64,000 bases of DNA, taken from the NCBI RefSeq assembly GCF_001437425.1, contig NZ_JQCD01000009.1, positions 46,084 to 110,083 on the forward strand. The letters are read 5' to 3'. This DNA comes from Weissella minor. GTDB taxonomy: Bacteria; Bacillota; Bacilli; Lactobacillales; Lactobacillaceae. Below are positions 24,382-33,275 of this stretch, piece by piece (position 1 is the first letter of the stretch; every line of letters starts with the position of its first letter). A program made the translations under genes and the position numbers. The notes below the pieces were generated by a model. It had not been told where the DNA came from, did no database searches, and was given only the letters and a program-made list of their open reading frames with translations.

Positions 24382-25392
24382 GATATTAGCAGCCAGGCTA
24401 TCAAGACTGGCGATGACAATATCACGATTAGTATGTTCGGATTTAAAATTGAGTTGACGATCAGCTTTAGTTGTATCAATTTGACGATTAAGTTTAGCCA
24501 GTAATAAGCCTTCGCGTGCAGCGTGATTGAAGTGGCTTGCAATTTGTAATGCCCAAGTTGGTAAGGTGCGCTTTGGAAGATTTTTAGATAAATCAGGACG
24601 AGTTTCTTGAATGATTTGTGCCATCTCTTGGAATGAAATTTGGCCAGGTGCAGAGGCGATGAGTCGTTCGCCGGTTGATTGGTCATTCTCCATCGCCAGA
24701 ATGTGCATGGTGGCGACATCACGAACATCGACGATATTGAGATTGATTTTCGGCAAGACAGACATCTCACTGCCGACAATTGTCTTCAATACATCAAAGC
24801 TACCTGAAATGTGATTGTTCAGTGCTGGCCCAAACATCGCCACGGGGTTAATAGTTGTTAGATTAAGGTTGTTTTGTTTAGCAAAATCCCATGCGGCTTG
24901 CTCAGCAAGCGTTTTTGATTTTTCGTAAGCTGAAAGGCCTGGTTGATTGATATTTGTCCAATCATTTTCATTAATGAGATGGTTTGGATCAAAAGAACTA
25001 AAACCAATCGCGCCATAATTAGACGTCATCACAATTTTTTTAACATTAGCGGCCTGGGCAAAGCCCATTAAACGAAGTGTTCCAGCCTTTGAAACATTAA
25101 TTTGTTCTTCTTCATCTGCATTACCAAAAAAGACAGGGGATGCAACACTTAAAAAATAGTCGACATCTTTAAAGGCGTCAGCCCAACCATCGTCCTTTAA
25201 TAAATCGGCATAGAAAAGTTCCAACTGATTTAAGCGCGGTGTATTGTTTTCCTGCAAGGTTGTCCGTAACTTAGTGGCACTCTTTTCATTCCGAACGGAT
25301 GCTTTAACTTGATAATCACGCTCTAATAATTGGTCAATAATGTGAGTCGCTAAAAATCCATTACCACCTGAGACTAATACTGTTTTTTTCAT
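24379..25392 (-). CDS. NAD(P)-dependent epimerase/dehydratase-like reductase
   Basis: This extended SDR protein (337 residues) has a Rossmann motif VSGGNGFLATHI near the N-terminus and the catalytic YEKSK. It resembles dihydroflavonol reductase/aldehyde reductase (SDR108E-like) proteins that reduce aldehydes or ketones. It is divergent from a MerR regulator. The promoter between them has the MerR 19-bp spacer and a perfect TAGAGTTAACTCTA palindrome, so it is probably the activated target and part of a reactive-carbonyl response. AGAGG lies before the ATG. Confidence 0.85.
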   Translation of the reverse strand: MKKTVLVSGGNGFLATHIIDQLLERDYQVKASVRNEKSATKLRTTLQENNTPRLNQLELFYADLLKDDGWADAFKDVDYFLSVASPVFFGNADEEEQINVSKAGTLRLMGFAQAANVKKIVMTSNYGAIGFSSFDPNHLINENDWTNINQPGLSAYEKSKTLAEQAAWDFAKQNNLNLTTINPVAMFGPALNNHISGSFDVLKTIVGSEMSVLPKINLNIVDVRDVATMHILAMENDQSTGERLIASAPGQISFQEMAQIIQETRPDLSKNLPKRTLPTWALQIASHFNHAAREGLLLAKLNRQIDTTKADRQLNFKSEHTNRDIVIASLDSLAANI

Positions 25393-25411
25393 AATAATAC
25401 CTCTTTTTATT

Positions 25412-25463
25412 TTGCTTTAAGTGAATAAATGTAGTATAAAGTGTAGAGTTAACTCTATAGCAA
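25412..25463. promoter_or_regulatory. Divergent MerR-regulated promoters
   Basis: On the minus strand TTGCTA (25458-25463) and TATACT (25433-25438) are 19 bases apart with the palindrome TAGAGTTAACTCTA (25444-25457) in the spacer. On the plus strand TTGCTT (25412-25417) and TATAAA (25435-25440) are 17 bases apart and serve merR. The overlap allows one operator to repress merR and activate the reductase. Confidence 0.8.
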
Positions 25464-25477
25464 GCGGAGATTTTAAA

Positions 25478-25891
25478 ATGACTTATAAAACACATGAATT
25501 TGCTCAAATGATGGGTGTGTCAACATATACGATTCGTTATTACGATAAAGAAGGCATGCTACCCTTCGTCATTCGTGATGCCAATGGGTATCGGGTTTTT
25601 ACAGATGCTGATGTGAATATTTTTAAAACAATCTTGTGTTTGAAACAAACAGGGATGCCTTTAAAGCATATTAAGCATTACATTCATTTGGTTGAAGTTG
25701 GACCGGAAACGGTGGATGAGCGATTAGAAATGTTAGAAGACCATAAACAAATGGTGCTTGAAAAACAACGCTTGGTGACTGAGAACCTAAAAGGTGTTCA
25801 AGAGAAAATCGATAAATATCGTGATCCAGATGCAAAAGACGTCATTAGGCAAGAATTAGCTTATGTAAAAGCAGAAAAACAAAATGTGTAG
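25478..25891 (+). CDS. MerR-family regulator (AdhR-like)
   Basis: The start MTYKTHEFAQMMG follows GGAG. A longer frame from 25421 would cover the operator and has no ribosome site. Residues 4-70 are a MerR winged helix (MMGVSTYTIRYYDKEGMLPF). Residues 85-125 are a coiled coil. There is no C-terminal metal-binding cysteine, which fits the AdhR/NmlR-like aldehyde-responsive class. It probably activates the divergent reductase. Confidence 0.88.
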   Translation: MTYKTHEFAQMMGVSTYTIRYYDKEGMLPFVIRDANGYRVFTDADVNIFKTILCLKQTGMPLKHIKHYIHLVEVGPETVDERLEMLEDHKQMVLEKQRLVTENLKGVQEKIDKYRDPDAKDVIRQELAYVKAEKQNV

Positions 25892-25931
25892 GTAAATTTA
25901 GATTTAGATAGAAGAAAGACGGAGTCAACTG

Positions 25932-26564
25932 ATGCAAGCACAATTAGGTTTAGTTATTGCAATTGATGGTGTTTTATTTGATACTGATGCGTTGTATGAT
26001 GCCATTGATGAAAATAACAAAAAAGTAAATAAACGTTTACCGCGGAGCATTTGTAATAAGTATGTCCCTGCGTTACAAGTACCGCAGAGTGAATTAGAAA
26101 CACTGAAAAAGTATCCCATTCGAGTTGGCTATATGAGCCATCATGATCCGATTATTATTCGAGAAATGCTTAACCAACGTAGTGGGGTTCGGCAAAATTG
26201 GTCATCCCTATTATCATTAGCAGATATTACAGAAAATGATTTTGGGTGGTTTGCAGGCTCAAATTTCATTACAACAAATGCTGGGACATTGTCCCCTGAT
26301 ATCAATCATTTGACGAATCAGGCTGTCCCAAACAATGATCAAGTTTCGCAACTTAAAGCAGTCATGGCATCGGAATTGAGCGCAGGGGCTCCAATGATTG
26401 GTGTTGTTAATACGGTTGCGGATTTTAAACTGCTTGAAGCCAATAACATTGACGCGTATTTTGCATTGTGGGCAGTTAAAGAACGGCCGCAAGAGGCACT
26501 TATAAATGAACGAGGCGTTGAATCATTCTCGGATGTGTTTGCATTGATTGAAAAGATACTTTGA
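25932..26564 (+). CDS. HAD-like protein, catalytic site degenerate
   Basis: The 210-residue protein opens LGLVIAIDGVLFDTDALYDAI, which resembles HAD phosphatase motif I, but the second aspartate of D-x-D is Val (D-G-V). A possible later motif is GVVNTVADFKLLEANNIDAYFAL, similar to HAD fluctuating helix and loop sequences. It could be a non-catalytic HAD protein. GGAG lies 8-9 bases before the ATG. It follows merR after 40 bases and may share its transcript. Confidence 0.5.
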   Translation: MQAQLGLVIAIDGVLFDTDALYDAIDENNKKVNKRLPRSICNKYVPALQVPQSELETLKKYPIRVGYMSHHDPIIIREMLNQRSGVRQNWSSLLSLADITENDFGWFAGSNFITTNAGTLSPDINHLTNQAVPNNDQVSQLKAVMASELSAGAPMIGVVNTVADFKLLEANNIDAYFALWAVKERPQEALINERGVESFSDVFALIEKIL

Positions 26565-26598
26565 AGGAGCATGAAGGCATTAAGATTTGTTAATTAAT

Positions 26599-26627
26599 TT
26601 GTTAAATTGAAAGAACTCGCTTATAAT
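26599..26627 (+). promoter_or_regulatory. tagH promoter
   Basis: TTGTTA (26599-26604) and TATAAT (26622-26627) are separated by 17 bases. The 5' UTR of about 75 bases contains a dyad TTTGTGCCC/GGGGACAAG and the palindrome ATTGTTAACAAT, both of unknown role. Confidence 0.7.
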
Positions 26628-26708
26628 GTATCCTGTATGTTTGTGCCCTAATGGTAATAATTGCGGGGACAAGAAAGAGAATTGTTAACAATCTAAAGGT
26701 AAAAATTT

Positions 26709-28166
26709 ATGATAGACGATGAAGAAATGAAAATTGTCACCAAGAATGTCACCAAGAAATTTGAACTGGAATCATCTAAGAAAAAGCATATTAAGGAGCT
26801 ACTTACACCATTTCGCAAGAAAGAAGATAATTCTTTTTGGTCGCTAAAAGGTGTAACATTTGATGTTAAACCAGGAGAAGCGGTTGGAGTTGTTGGCTTA
26901 AACGGGTCAGGAAAGTCAACTTTGCTAAACATTGTGAGTGGTATTTATCCGCAAACAACAGGTGAAGTACAAATTAATGGAGATACCTCTATTATTTCGA
27001 TTGGTGCCGGTTTAAAAGAAAACTTGTCAGGTCGTGACAATATTGATTTTAAACTTTTGATGATGGGCTTTACGAATGCTCAAGTCAAAGAAACAATGCC
27101 AAGTATTATCGAATTTTCTGAATTGGGTGAATTCATTGATCAACCGGTTAAGACTTACTCATCAGGGATGAAGTCAAAGCTTGGTTTTTCAATCATGGCC
27201 CATACTGACCCAGATATTATGATTATTGACGAAGCTTTGTCTGTTGGAGACTCGACTTTTGCTAGTAAGAGTTTTGATAAAATTCGTGAATTTAAAAAGC
27301 AAGGGAAAACGATTTTCTTTGTGAGTCACTCAAATAATCAAATTAAAGAAATTGCAGATACCGTTTTGTGGATGCATTATGGTGAGTTGCGAGAAAATGG
27401 ACCTGCTGATGTGGTGATGCCACATTACATTCGCTGGCAAAAAGAATTCAATGCACTACCGCGTAAAAAGCGTGAAAAGTACATGTCACAGCGTAAAAAG
27501 TTACAACGTGATTTTTCAGTTCAAGATATTGCAGAGGCAGAGCTACGTGAAACGTTAGAAGGTCCAAACCCTGACCCTACTCTTGTAGAAAGTCGTAAAG
27601 CGCGTGCTGAATTTGTTACAAAAGAGTCCAAGAAACTGAATAAGCGAAGCAATCCGCATCGCCTGGGATGGGTGAATTTAGCGATTATTTTTGCACTAAT
27701 TTTCACAATTGGCTATACAGCTTATACAACTGTTCATAGTGCTGAAGCGCAAAGAATTGAAGTAAAGCAAAAGAAAGAAGCATCTCGAAAAGCTAAAATA
27801 GCTAATGAAAAGAAAGCATCTGAAAAAAGAAAATCTAAAAAAGAGAAGCGGGAAAGTAGTGTAATTACGAGTGAGTATTCGCCTGTGCCCGAATCTCAAA
27901 TTACCAATGAGACACCGGCCTCTATATTACAAGATGCTGGTAATCAAGAAGATGCTGGTAATCAAGAAGATGCTGGTAATCAGGGTGACACTGGTAACCA
28001 ATCAATTGCAGGTAATCCGGCAAACGCAGGCAATCAGGCAAATACGGGTAGCCAAGCAAATGTTGGTGGGCAAACGGATTCCGGTAACCAAACTGATTCA
28101 CAGGCGCCAGGAGATGCAACGGATGTACAAGGTACAACTGATGCGGATTCAAATGGTGTAAATTAA
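26709..28166 (+). CDS. tagH: Teichoic acid exporter ATP-binding protein TagH
   Basis: This is the ATPase of the TagGH exporter that moves finished wall teichoic acid across the membrane. Residues 1-245 form the ABC domain with VGLNGSGKST, a TYSSGMKSKLGFS signature and IMIIDEALSVGD Walker B, typical of the polysaccharide/teichoic exporters. A membrane helix (LGWVNLAIIFALIFTIGYTAY) spans about 318-338. A lysine-rich stretch follows, then a repetitive Asn/Gln/Gly/Ala tail, presumably outside the cell. AAAGG precedes the ATG. tagG follows after 55 bases. Confidence 0.92.
   Translation: MIDDEEMKIVTKNVTKKFELESSKKKHIKELLTPFRKKEDNSFWSLKGVTFDVKPGEAVGVVGLNGSGKSTLLNIVSGIYPQTTGEVQINGDTSIISIGAGLKENLSGRDNIDFKLLMMGFTNAQVKETMPSIIEFSELGEFIDQPVKTYSSGMKSKLGFSIMAHTDPDIMIIDEALSVGDSTFASKSFDKIREFKKQGKTIFFVSHSNNQIKEIADTVLWMHYGELRENGPADVVMPHYIRWQKEFNALPRKKREKYMSQRKKLQRDFSVQDIAEAELRETLEGPNPDPTLVESRKARAEFVTKESKKLNKRSNPHRLGWVNLAIIFALIFTIGYTAYTTVHSAEAQRIEVKQKKEASRKAKIANEKKASEKRKSKKEKRESSVITSEYSPVPESQITNETPASILQDAGNQEDAGNQEDAGNQGDTGNQSIAGNPANAGNQANTGSQANVGGQTDSGNQTDSQAPGDATDVQGTTDADSNGVN
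27933..27986 (+). repeat. Three 18-bp tandem repeats in tagH
   Basis: GATGCTGGTAATCAAGAA occurs three times, the last copy ending CAGGGT. It encodes DAGNQE. More diverged GNQ-type units continue to about 28100. Confidence 0.85.
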
Positions 28167-28221
28167 ATCGTAAAAAGTTGAGAGGACAAATAGTCCTTTT
28201 TGTAGAGGAGTTGTAGACATT

Positions 28222-29046
28222 ATGATTAATGCACTCAAAATACTTTGGGAGCAAGTAACCAATTTGCCATTGATTATCCGTATGGTGAAATTTGGGGACC
28301 AAAATACCTATGGTAGCTTTATACTTGGACAAACCTGGAAAATTGTGAACCCAATTTTGCAAGTAACCGCTTATTTTTTGGTTTTTGGTTTAGGTTTTAG
28401 ACAAGTAACTATGCCAGGTGCTCCCACATCAAGTCCGCTTTACTATTTAGCATGGATGATGTTTGGAATGGCAATATGGCGTTTTATGAACGAAGCAATA
28501 ATGAATGGTTCATCTTCCATTAAAAGACAACTTAAAATTGTGACAAAGATGAAATTTCCCATGTCAGTTTTACCATCAATTTCAATTGGAACATCAATTT
28601 GGACATTAATTGTACTAACGGTACTTGGACTGGCTTTTTTGTTCATTTCAGGACAACCAATCAGTTCGCATTGGCCATGGGTAATCTATTATCTTATTGC
28701 CACATTAATATTTGTTTATAGTTTTGCATTGTTTAATTCAACAATTTTAATTATAATTCCCGATTACATCAGTATTTTGCGACTTGTTATGTCGATGGGA
28801 ATGTGGTTTGCAGGTGTTATCTTTAATTTAGGACAAATGAATAATCTTGTTGGAGATATTTTAAGATTAACACCATTTTATTATTTAGTTGCTGGTTATC
28901 GTGATGCATTGTTTGCACCTGATCCAGTATTAGCACGAGAGTTTACTTCAACGACTATTATTTTCTGGTGTTCAGTTCTACTATTGCTAATTGTGGGAAC
29001 TTACTTGCATCGTAGTTTTAAAGATATCTTTGTTGAATATAAGTAA
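28222..29046 (+). CDS. tagG: Teichoic acid exporter permease TagG
   Basis: The 274-residue ABC-2 type permease has six hydrophobic helices and begins with an amphipathic segment (NALKILWEQVTNLPLIIRMVKFG). It contains the YGSFILGQTWKIVNPILQ signature of TagG/RfbA permeases and DILRLTPFYYLVAGYRDALFA near the C-terminus. It forms the exporter with TagH encoded just upstream. GAGGAG lies before the ATG. No further teichoic synthesis gene is in this operon except the LicD gene after 166 bases. Confidence 0.93.
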   Translation: MINALKILWEQVTNLPLIIRMVKFGDQNTYGSFILGQTWKIVNPILQVTAYFLVFGLGFRQVTMPGAPTSSPLYYLAWMMFGMAIWRFMNEAIMNGSSSIKRQLKIVTKMKFPMSVLPSISIGTSIWTLIVLTVLGLAFLFISGQPISSHWPWVIYYLIATLIFVYSFALFNSTILIIIPDYISILRLVMSMGMWFAGVIFNLGQMNNLVGDILRLTPFYYLVAGYRDALFAPDPVLAREFTSTTIIFWCSVLLLLIVGTYLHRSFKDIFVEYK

Positions 29047-29212
29047 TTTAATCAATTTTTAAATTATTCTCAAGCTTAGTATTTCTTAAGGACGTTACAA
29101 GAATTGACTGTTACACTATAAGGTAGTCAAATAAAAAGTATCGTTTTTGAATTATATGAGTCGGATTTGATTCGTACATTACAGAAAATATTTAATTTAA
29201 GGGGAGCAATTT

Positions 29213-30124
29213 ATGGCAGCGCCGACATCATATTTAGTTATCGAAGAAGTTCATTTATGCATGTTAAACATTTTAGATGATATTTTGGCATATTTAAATG
29301 AGCATGATATTCCATATGTGCTTAGTGGAGGCTCGGCTTTGGGGGCCATTCGTCATCGCGGATTTATTCCTTGGGATGATGACATTGATTTAGCAATTCC
29401 ACGTGAAGGGTACAATGAATTTTTAAAGAATTATAAGCCAACAAATAAAGACTATTCAGTGATTAGTGTCTATGATTCAGACAATTCTGATATATCATAT
29501 ATGCGTGTTGTTGATGAAAAGACCGCTTCAAGTAACCGATATTTAAATATTAATAATGGTATCTTTGTGGATGTCTTTCCGATTGACCATTTGCCTGACA
29601 GTAGTTTTGGTCAACATATGGCTTGCTATCGCATGAAATATCTTGATTTTTTGCGTAATTCAACCCGTCGAATTGAATATAAAAAAGCAGACGGTATGGT
29701 CAGAAACACAATGAAGCGTGCGTTTGCCTTCGGATTGCGTAACAAAAAAATTGGTTATTATGCGAATAAAATGAATAAGTTGGCACTTAAAACCAATGAA
29801 AAAAATAAAGATAGTCACACTGTTTCTTTGTATGTTGTGCAAGGAATCAACAAATTGCGTGAAAATAACACGGTTGAGACGTACACAACTGATCGTCAAA
29901 AGGCAATGTTTGAAGGACGTGAAGTCTATGTTCCTGGTGAAAAGTATCTCGTAAAGATATATGGGCCAGATTATATGGAAATCCCACGTAAGCATAAGAC
30001 TCATGGAAAGTTCTACATCATTAATGACAAAGATACTGGGTTATCGTGGCGAGATGCACTTGAGCAACTTAATGACCAAGATGAAATGGAAGAATCTAAT
30101 AACGAGGAGGACAATCAAGCATGA
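29213..30124 (+). CDS. LicD-family phosphotransferase
   Basis: LicD proteins transfer phosphocholine or related groups, or act as nucleotidyltransferase-like glycan modifiers. Here the nucleotidyltransferase-fold signature is LSGGSALGAIRHRGFIPWDDDIDLAIPREGY, with a DDD metal site. A second signature segment DVFPIDHLPDS follows. The protein has 303 residues and no signal peptide, and acts on cytoplasmic precursors. AAGGGGAG lies before the ATG. Adjacency to tagGH suggests decoration of teichoic acid, although the group transferred is unknown. Confidence 0.87.
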   Translation: MAAPTSYLVIEEVHLCMLNILDDILAYLNEHDIPYVLSGGSALGAIRHRGFIPWDDDIDLAIPREGYNEFLKNYKPTNKDYSVISVYDSDNSDISYMRVVDEKTASSNRYLNINNGIFVDVFPIDHLPDSSFGQHMACYRMKYLDFLRNSTRRIEYKKADGMVRNTMKRAFAFGLRNKKIGYYANKMNKLALKTNEKNKDSHTVSLYVVQGINKLRENNTVETYTTDRQKAMFEGREVYVPGEKYLVKIYGPDYMEIPRKHKTHGKFYIINDKDTGLSWRDALEQLNDQDEMEESNNEEDNQA

Positions 30125-30678
30125 CAGCATTAATTAAAGCCGTGGATAAAATTGATGATATTTATCATTCAATTGATGCTTCGCTTCGTTCTGATTTAGA
30201 AACCATTTTATATCAAGCCGCCCAATCAGGTGAGTTTGGGGTCGTTTTAGAACAGCATAATGATTTGTTTGATAAGCTACGCTTAGCCAATTTTTTTGAG
30301 ATGCCACTAGGCTTTAAGTTGGTTAGTGCGAATTTGGCAAATGGAGATGTTCAAAGTTCTTTGCTTTGGGGTACGGTATCAGTGAGAAATTCCAGTCTAG
30401 TTACTGACTTGATCGCACAATCAATTGAGAATTTTGAGAGTCATTTGACAGAATCAGAACAACAAATTTTTAATCGTATTTCACAGAAAATTGACGAGAA
30501 TAATTTTTTTGAAAATACAGAAATTCCAGTCTTGGATGAAGAAGCATTCTTCGTTGAAGAGCATGCAATGTATTTCCGAGCATATGGATACCGGATTAAA
30601 TTTGGTTTGGGTCAAAATCCTGAAATTGTTGGTCGCGCCGAACGAAAATATGCAGTCCGTTTTTTGACAGTATATTAA
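30121..30678 (+). CDS. Unknown protein coupled to LicD
   Basis: The ATG overlaps the licD stop as ATGA, so the two are translationally coupled. The 185-residue protein is acidic, soluble and has no recognised domain. A segment near 150-180 (AMYFRAYGYRIKFGLGQNPEIVG) is the most structured-looking part. A strong terminator follows. It may be a partner of the LicD protein. Confidence 0.65.
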   Translation: MTALIKAVDKIDDIYHSIDASLRSDLETILYQAAQSGEFGVVLEQHNDLFDKLRLANFFEMPLGFKLVSANLANGDVQSSLLWGTVSVRNSSLVTDLIAQSIENFESHLTESEQQIFNRISQKIDENNFFENTEIPVLDEEAFFVEEHAMYFRAYGYRIKFGLGQNPEIVGRAERKYAVRFLTVY

Positions 30679-30683
30679 GACAA

Positions 30684-30722
30684 ACAAAAGCAGTTATGTC
30701 ATATGACATAACTGCTTTTATT
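30684..30722 (+). terminator. Terminator of the tagGH-licD unit
   Basis: AAAAGCAGTTATGTCA and TGACATAACTGCTTTT form a 16-bp stem followed by ATTTT. Confidence 0.93.
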
Positions 30723-30764
30723 TTGCCAAAAATGGTATGATAAAAATAAAAAAGAGGCTATGTT

Positions 30765-31211
30765 ATGAAGCAAAGATATGAAATTCCAACTGCGGTGTAT
30801 GCACTAATGTATGATGGAAACCAAATTTTACTACAAAAAAGAAATCATACTGGAATTGAAGATGGGGCCTTTGACCTAGCGACTTCAGGGCACGTTGAGG
30901 CTGGAGAAACATATGTAGATGCCATTGTTCGTGAACTAAAGGAAGAACTGGGCATTCAAGTTTTACCAGAGGATGTTGCATTTTCAAATATGATTCATTC
31001 CAAATATCATGATGATGGTTTGGTTTATAATAATGTATATTTCAAGATAAAGCATTATACAGGCACGCCTGCTGTAATGGAGCCAAGTAAGAATGCAGGT
31101 CTCGAGTGGTTTGATTTACAGACATTACCTGATAACTTAATTGCTGACCGACGCCTAGGCATTGAAAATGATCTCAAGCATCAAGCATTTGCAGAGTTTG
31201 GCTGGGAATAG
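30765..31211 (+). CDS. NUDIX hydrolase
   Basis: The 148-residue protein has the Nudix box pattern GHVEAGETYVDAIVRELKEELGI (G-x5-E-x7-R-E-x2-E-E). It likely cleaves a nucleoside diphosphate derivative; the substrate is not predictable. AGAGG lies before the ATG. The next gene begins 27 bases downstream and may be co-transcribed. Confidence 0.9.
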   Translation: MKQRYEIPTAVYALMYDGNQILLQKRNHTGIEDGAFDLATSGHVEAGETYVDAIVRELKEELGIQVLPEDVAFSNMIHSKYHDDGLVYNNVYFKIKHYTGTPAVMEPSKNAGLEWFDLQTLPDNLIADRRLGIENDLKHQAFAEFGWE

Positions 31212-31238
31212 AAAATTCAAGACGAATTGAGGAGATAA

Positions 31239-33086
31239 ATGCATAGAACAAGAAAACATGTTATAGCGTGGTTATTGAGTTTGCTGACGGTTGTCAGTGC
31301 TGTGCTCTTAGGGTTAACAAGTATTGCGTCGGCTGACGATGATTATGCAATTACTAATTTTGATCAACAAATTCAGGTTCAATCTGATGGCTCAGCCGAT
31401 GTCTACTTAAAAACAACTTATCGCTTTGATGATGATATGAACGGTGTCTACATGCAGCAAGGGCTAGGCGATGATGTGTCCCTAGTTGGTACGCCTAAAG
31501 TAACTGTCAATGGGAAACCTATGGCTGCGTATTCCGAAGGATCTAAGCAGGGGTTAAAGATTGAAAATATCAATGACGGTGAAAAAGGGGTTCGCTTTAA
31601 ATTATACAACCCGGTTGAATACGGGGATACGACAACCATTGAATGGCGTTATACATTAAATAATGTGGCCAAAAGATACCAGGATGTCGGTGAGTTAAAT
31701 TGGCGCGTTGTGGGCGGAAATTGGATGGTGCCATTTGATAAAATGCGAGTTTCTGTGACATTTCCCAATGCACCTTTAAAAGATGAAAAAACTTGGCAAC
31801 ACGGTTTAAGTAAACAAGAGGGAAAGTATGAAAATAAAACGGGCCGTTGGTTGTATGAAGACACTGATTATCCTGAAGAGCAACCGTTAGAGTTACATAT
31901 GATTTTTGACCCAGCTACTTTAAATGATGCCAAAGTGATTCCTGAAAAAAAGCGTGCTGAAATTGAGGCGCAAGAACAGGCTTTAGCTGATCGTGAAGCT
32001 AAACGTGTCCGTCAGTATCAATACTTTCAAATTGGATTATTTGTACTGGTAGTCGCTGGCTATGTTTATTTACGTCGTTATTGGCAAAAAACACAAGCTT
32101 TAAGCGCTTTTGAAAGAGATCAAGAGCGTCAGTACGATTTACCATCGAATGACTTGCCAGCCACGATTGGGCGACAATTATATGATAATGATTTAGAAGA
32201 TCAAGTTACGTTATCAGCGACTTTGATGGACTTGATAGCACGCCATTATGTTGAAATTGAAGATTTGACACCGCATAAATCCGGACGTCGTAAACAGTTT
32301 ATCTTAACGCTAAAAAAGCCAGTTGATGATTTACAAATGTTCGAACAGACTGCTTTGGTATTAGTATTCCAACAACCCCTACAGGTAGGCATATCAATCG
32401 AAAGTAATAAATTGGAGCGTAAGCGAAATTCTGAGAAAAAGAAATATGCTAAAGATATTAAAAAATATCATCGACAGTTAGTTAAGGCTTACCCCGATAC
32501 GTTAATCGATCGGCCAGTTCGGCAACACTTGGATCAAAATAATATGATCCAATGCTGTTTCTTTGGCGTCCTAGCAGTGATGCAAGTGATGCTACTTTTG
32601 ACAAATGAGGGGGCTGTTAATTATATTTATGGCTTACTAGGTGGTGCTATGATGGGAATTGGCATGACGCTGTTACTGGTACGTAGAAGCGTTCATAAAT
32701 TTTCTTATACCTCGGTAGGAAGGCCAATTGCGCTAGACTGGCATCGATTTGGCAATATGCTGGACCATGTTGGTCAGATGTCAAAACGGGAGATTGATGA
32801 AGTGGTCCTATGGGATCGTTATTTTGCGTACGCCATTATTTTAGATAAAGCAGATAAGGTATCGGCTGCACTAGAAAAGTTGGATAATTCGCAGAATGCA
32901 GATTTTGCATCATCTCAAGTATCAACAACTGCAAAGATGATTTTTGCTTATCAATTATTCCAACCAAATGTATTAGGTAATAATTTACCATCAACTAGTT
33001 CTGGCTCAGGTGCAAGCGGGAGTGCCTTTGGTGGTGGCGGTACCTCTGGTGGCTTTGGCGGATCAAGCGGTGGTGGTGCATTTTAA
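31239..33086 (+). CDS. DUF2207 membrane protein with Gly-rich C-terminus
   Basis: The 615-residue protein has a signal peptide ending near ASA (residues 1-31). An extracellular beta-rich domain (about 35-250) begins DDYAITNFDQQIQVQSDGSAD. One membrane helix lies near 265-285, a cytoplasmic helical region follows, and two more helices lie near 430-490. It ends in a Gly/Ser-rich tail (GGGGTSGGFGGSS). This is the DUF2207 architecture, whose function is unknown but is often suspected in envelope maintenance. GAGGAG lies before the ATG. Confidence 0.85.
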   Translation: MHRTRKHVIAWLLSLLTVVSAVLLGLTSIASADDDYAITNFDQQIQVQSDGSADVYLKTTYRFDDDMNGVYMQQGLGDDVSLVGTPKVTVNGKPMAAYSEGSKQGLKIENINDGEKGVRFKLYNPVEYGDTTTIEWRYTLNNVAKRYQDVGELNWRVVGGNWMVPFDKMRVSVTFPNAPLKDEKTWQHGLSKQEGKYENKTGRWLYEDTDYPEEQPLELHMIFDPATLNDAKVIPEKKRAEIEAQEQALADREAKRVRQYQYFQIGLFVLVVAGYVYLRRYWQKTQALSAFERDQERQYDLPSNDLPATIGRQLYDNDLEDQVTLSATLMDLIARHYVEIEDLTPHKSGRRKQFILTLKKPVDDLQMFEQTALVLVFQQPLQVGISIESNKLERKRNSEKKKYAKDIKKYHRQLVKAYPDTLIDRPVRQHLDQNNMIQCCFFGVLAVMQVMLLLTNEGAVNYIYGLLGGAMMGIGMTLLLVRRSVHKFSYTSVGRPIALDWHRFGNMLDHVGQMSKREIDEVVLWDRYFAYAIILDKADKVSAALEKLDNSQNADFASSQVSTTAKMIFAYQLFQPNVLGNNLPSTSSGSGASGSAFGGGGTSGGFGGSSGGGAF

Positions 33087-33107
33087 TAGTGTTAACATCG
33101 TATGAAT

Positions 33108-33139
33108 TAAAACAGGGTCTACGGACGCTGTTTTTTTTG
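33108..33139 (+). terminator. Terminator after DUF2207 gene
   Basis: ACAG-G-GTC and GAC-G-CTGT pair around TACG and are followed by eight T. Confidence 0.75.
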
Positions 33140-33275
33140 TAGCAGTGTCTTTCTTTATCTTTAAGTCTGCAGAACGTATAATTAAAAATAGTATGCGATA
33201 TGCAGCAACGACAGAGAAAATAAAAAAGCAATTGGTGTAAAGGGATTTATGGTAATTGCATGAAATGGTGAAATC

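Noticed and set aside
27922..28362. 146-residue frame antisense to tagH and tagG
   Set aside because: It is a mirror of the repeat tail (Tyr/His/Gln/Leu-rich), crosses a gene boundary and has no ribosome site.
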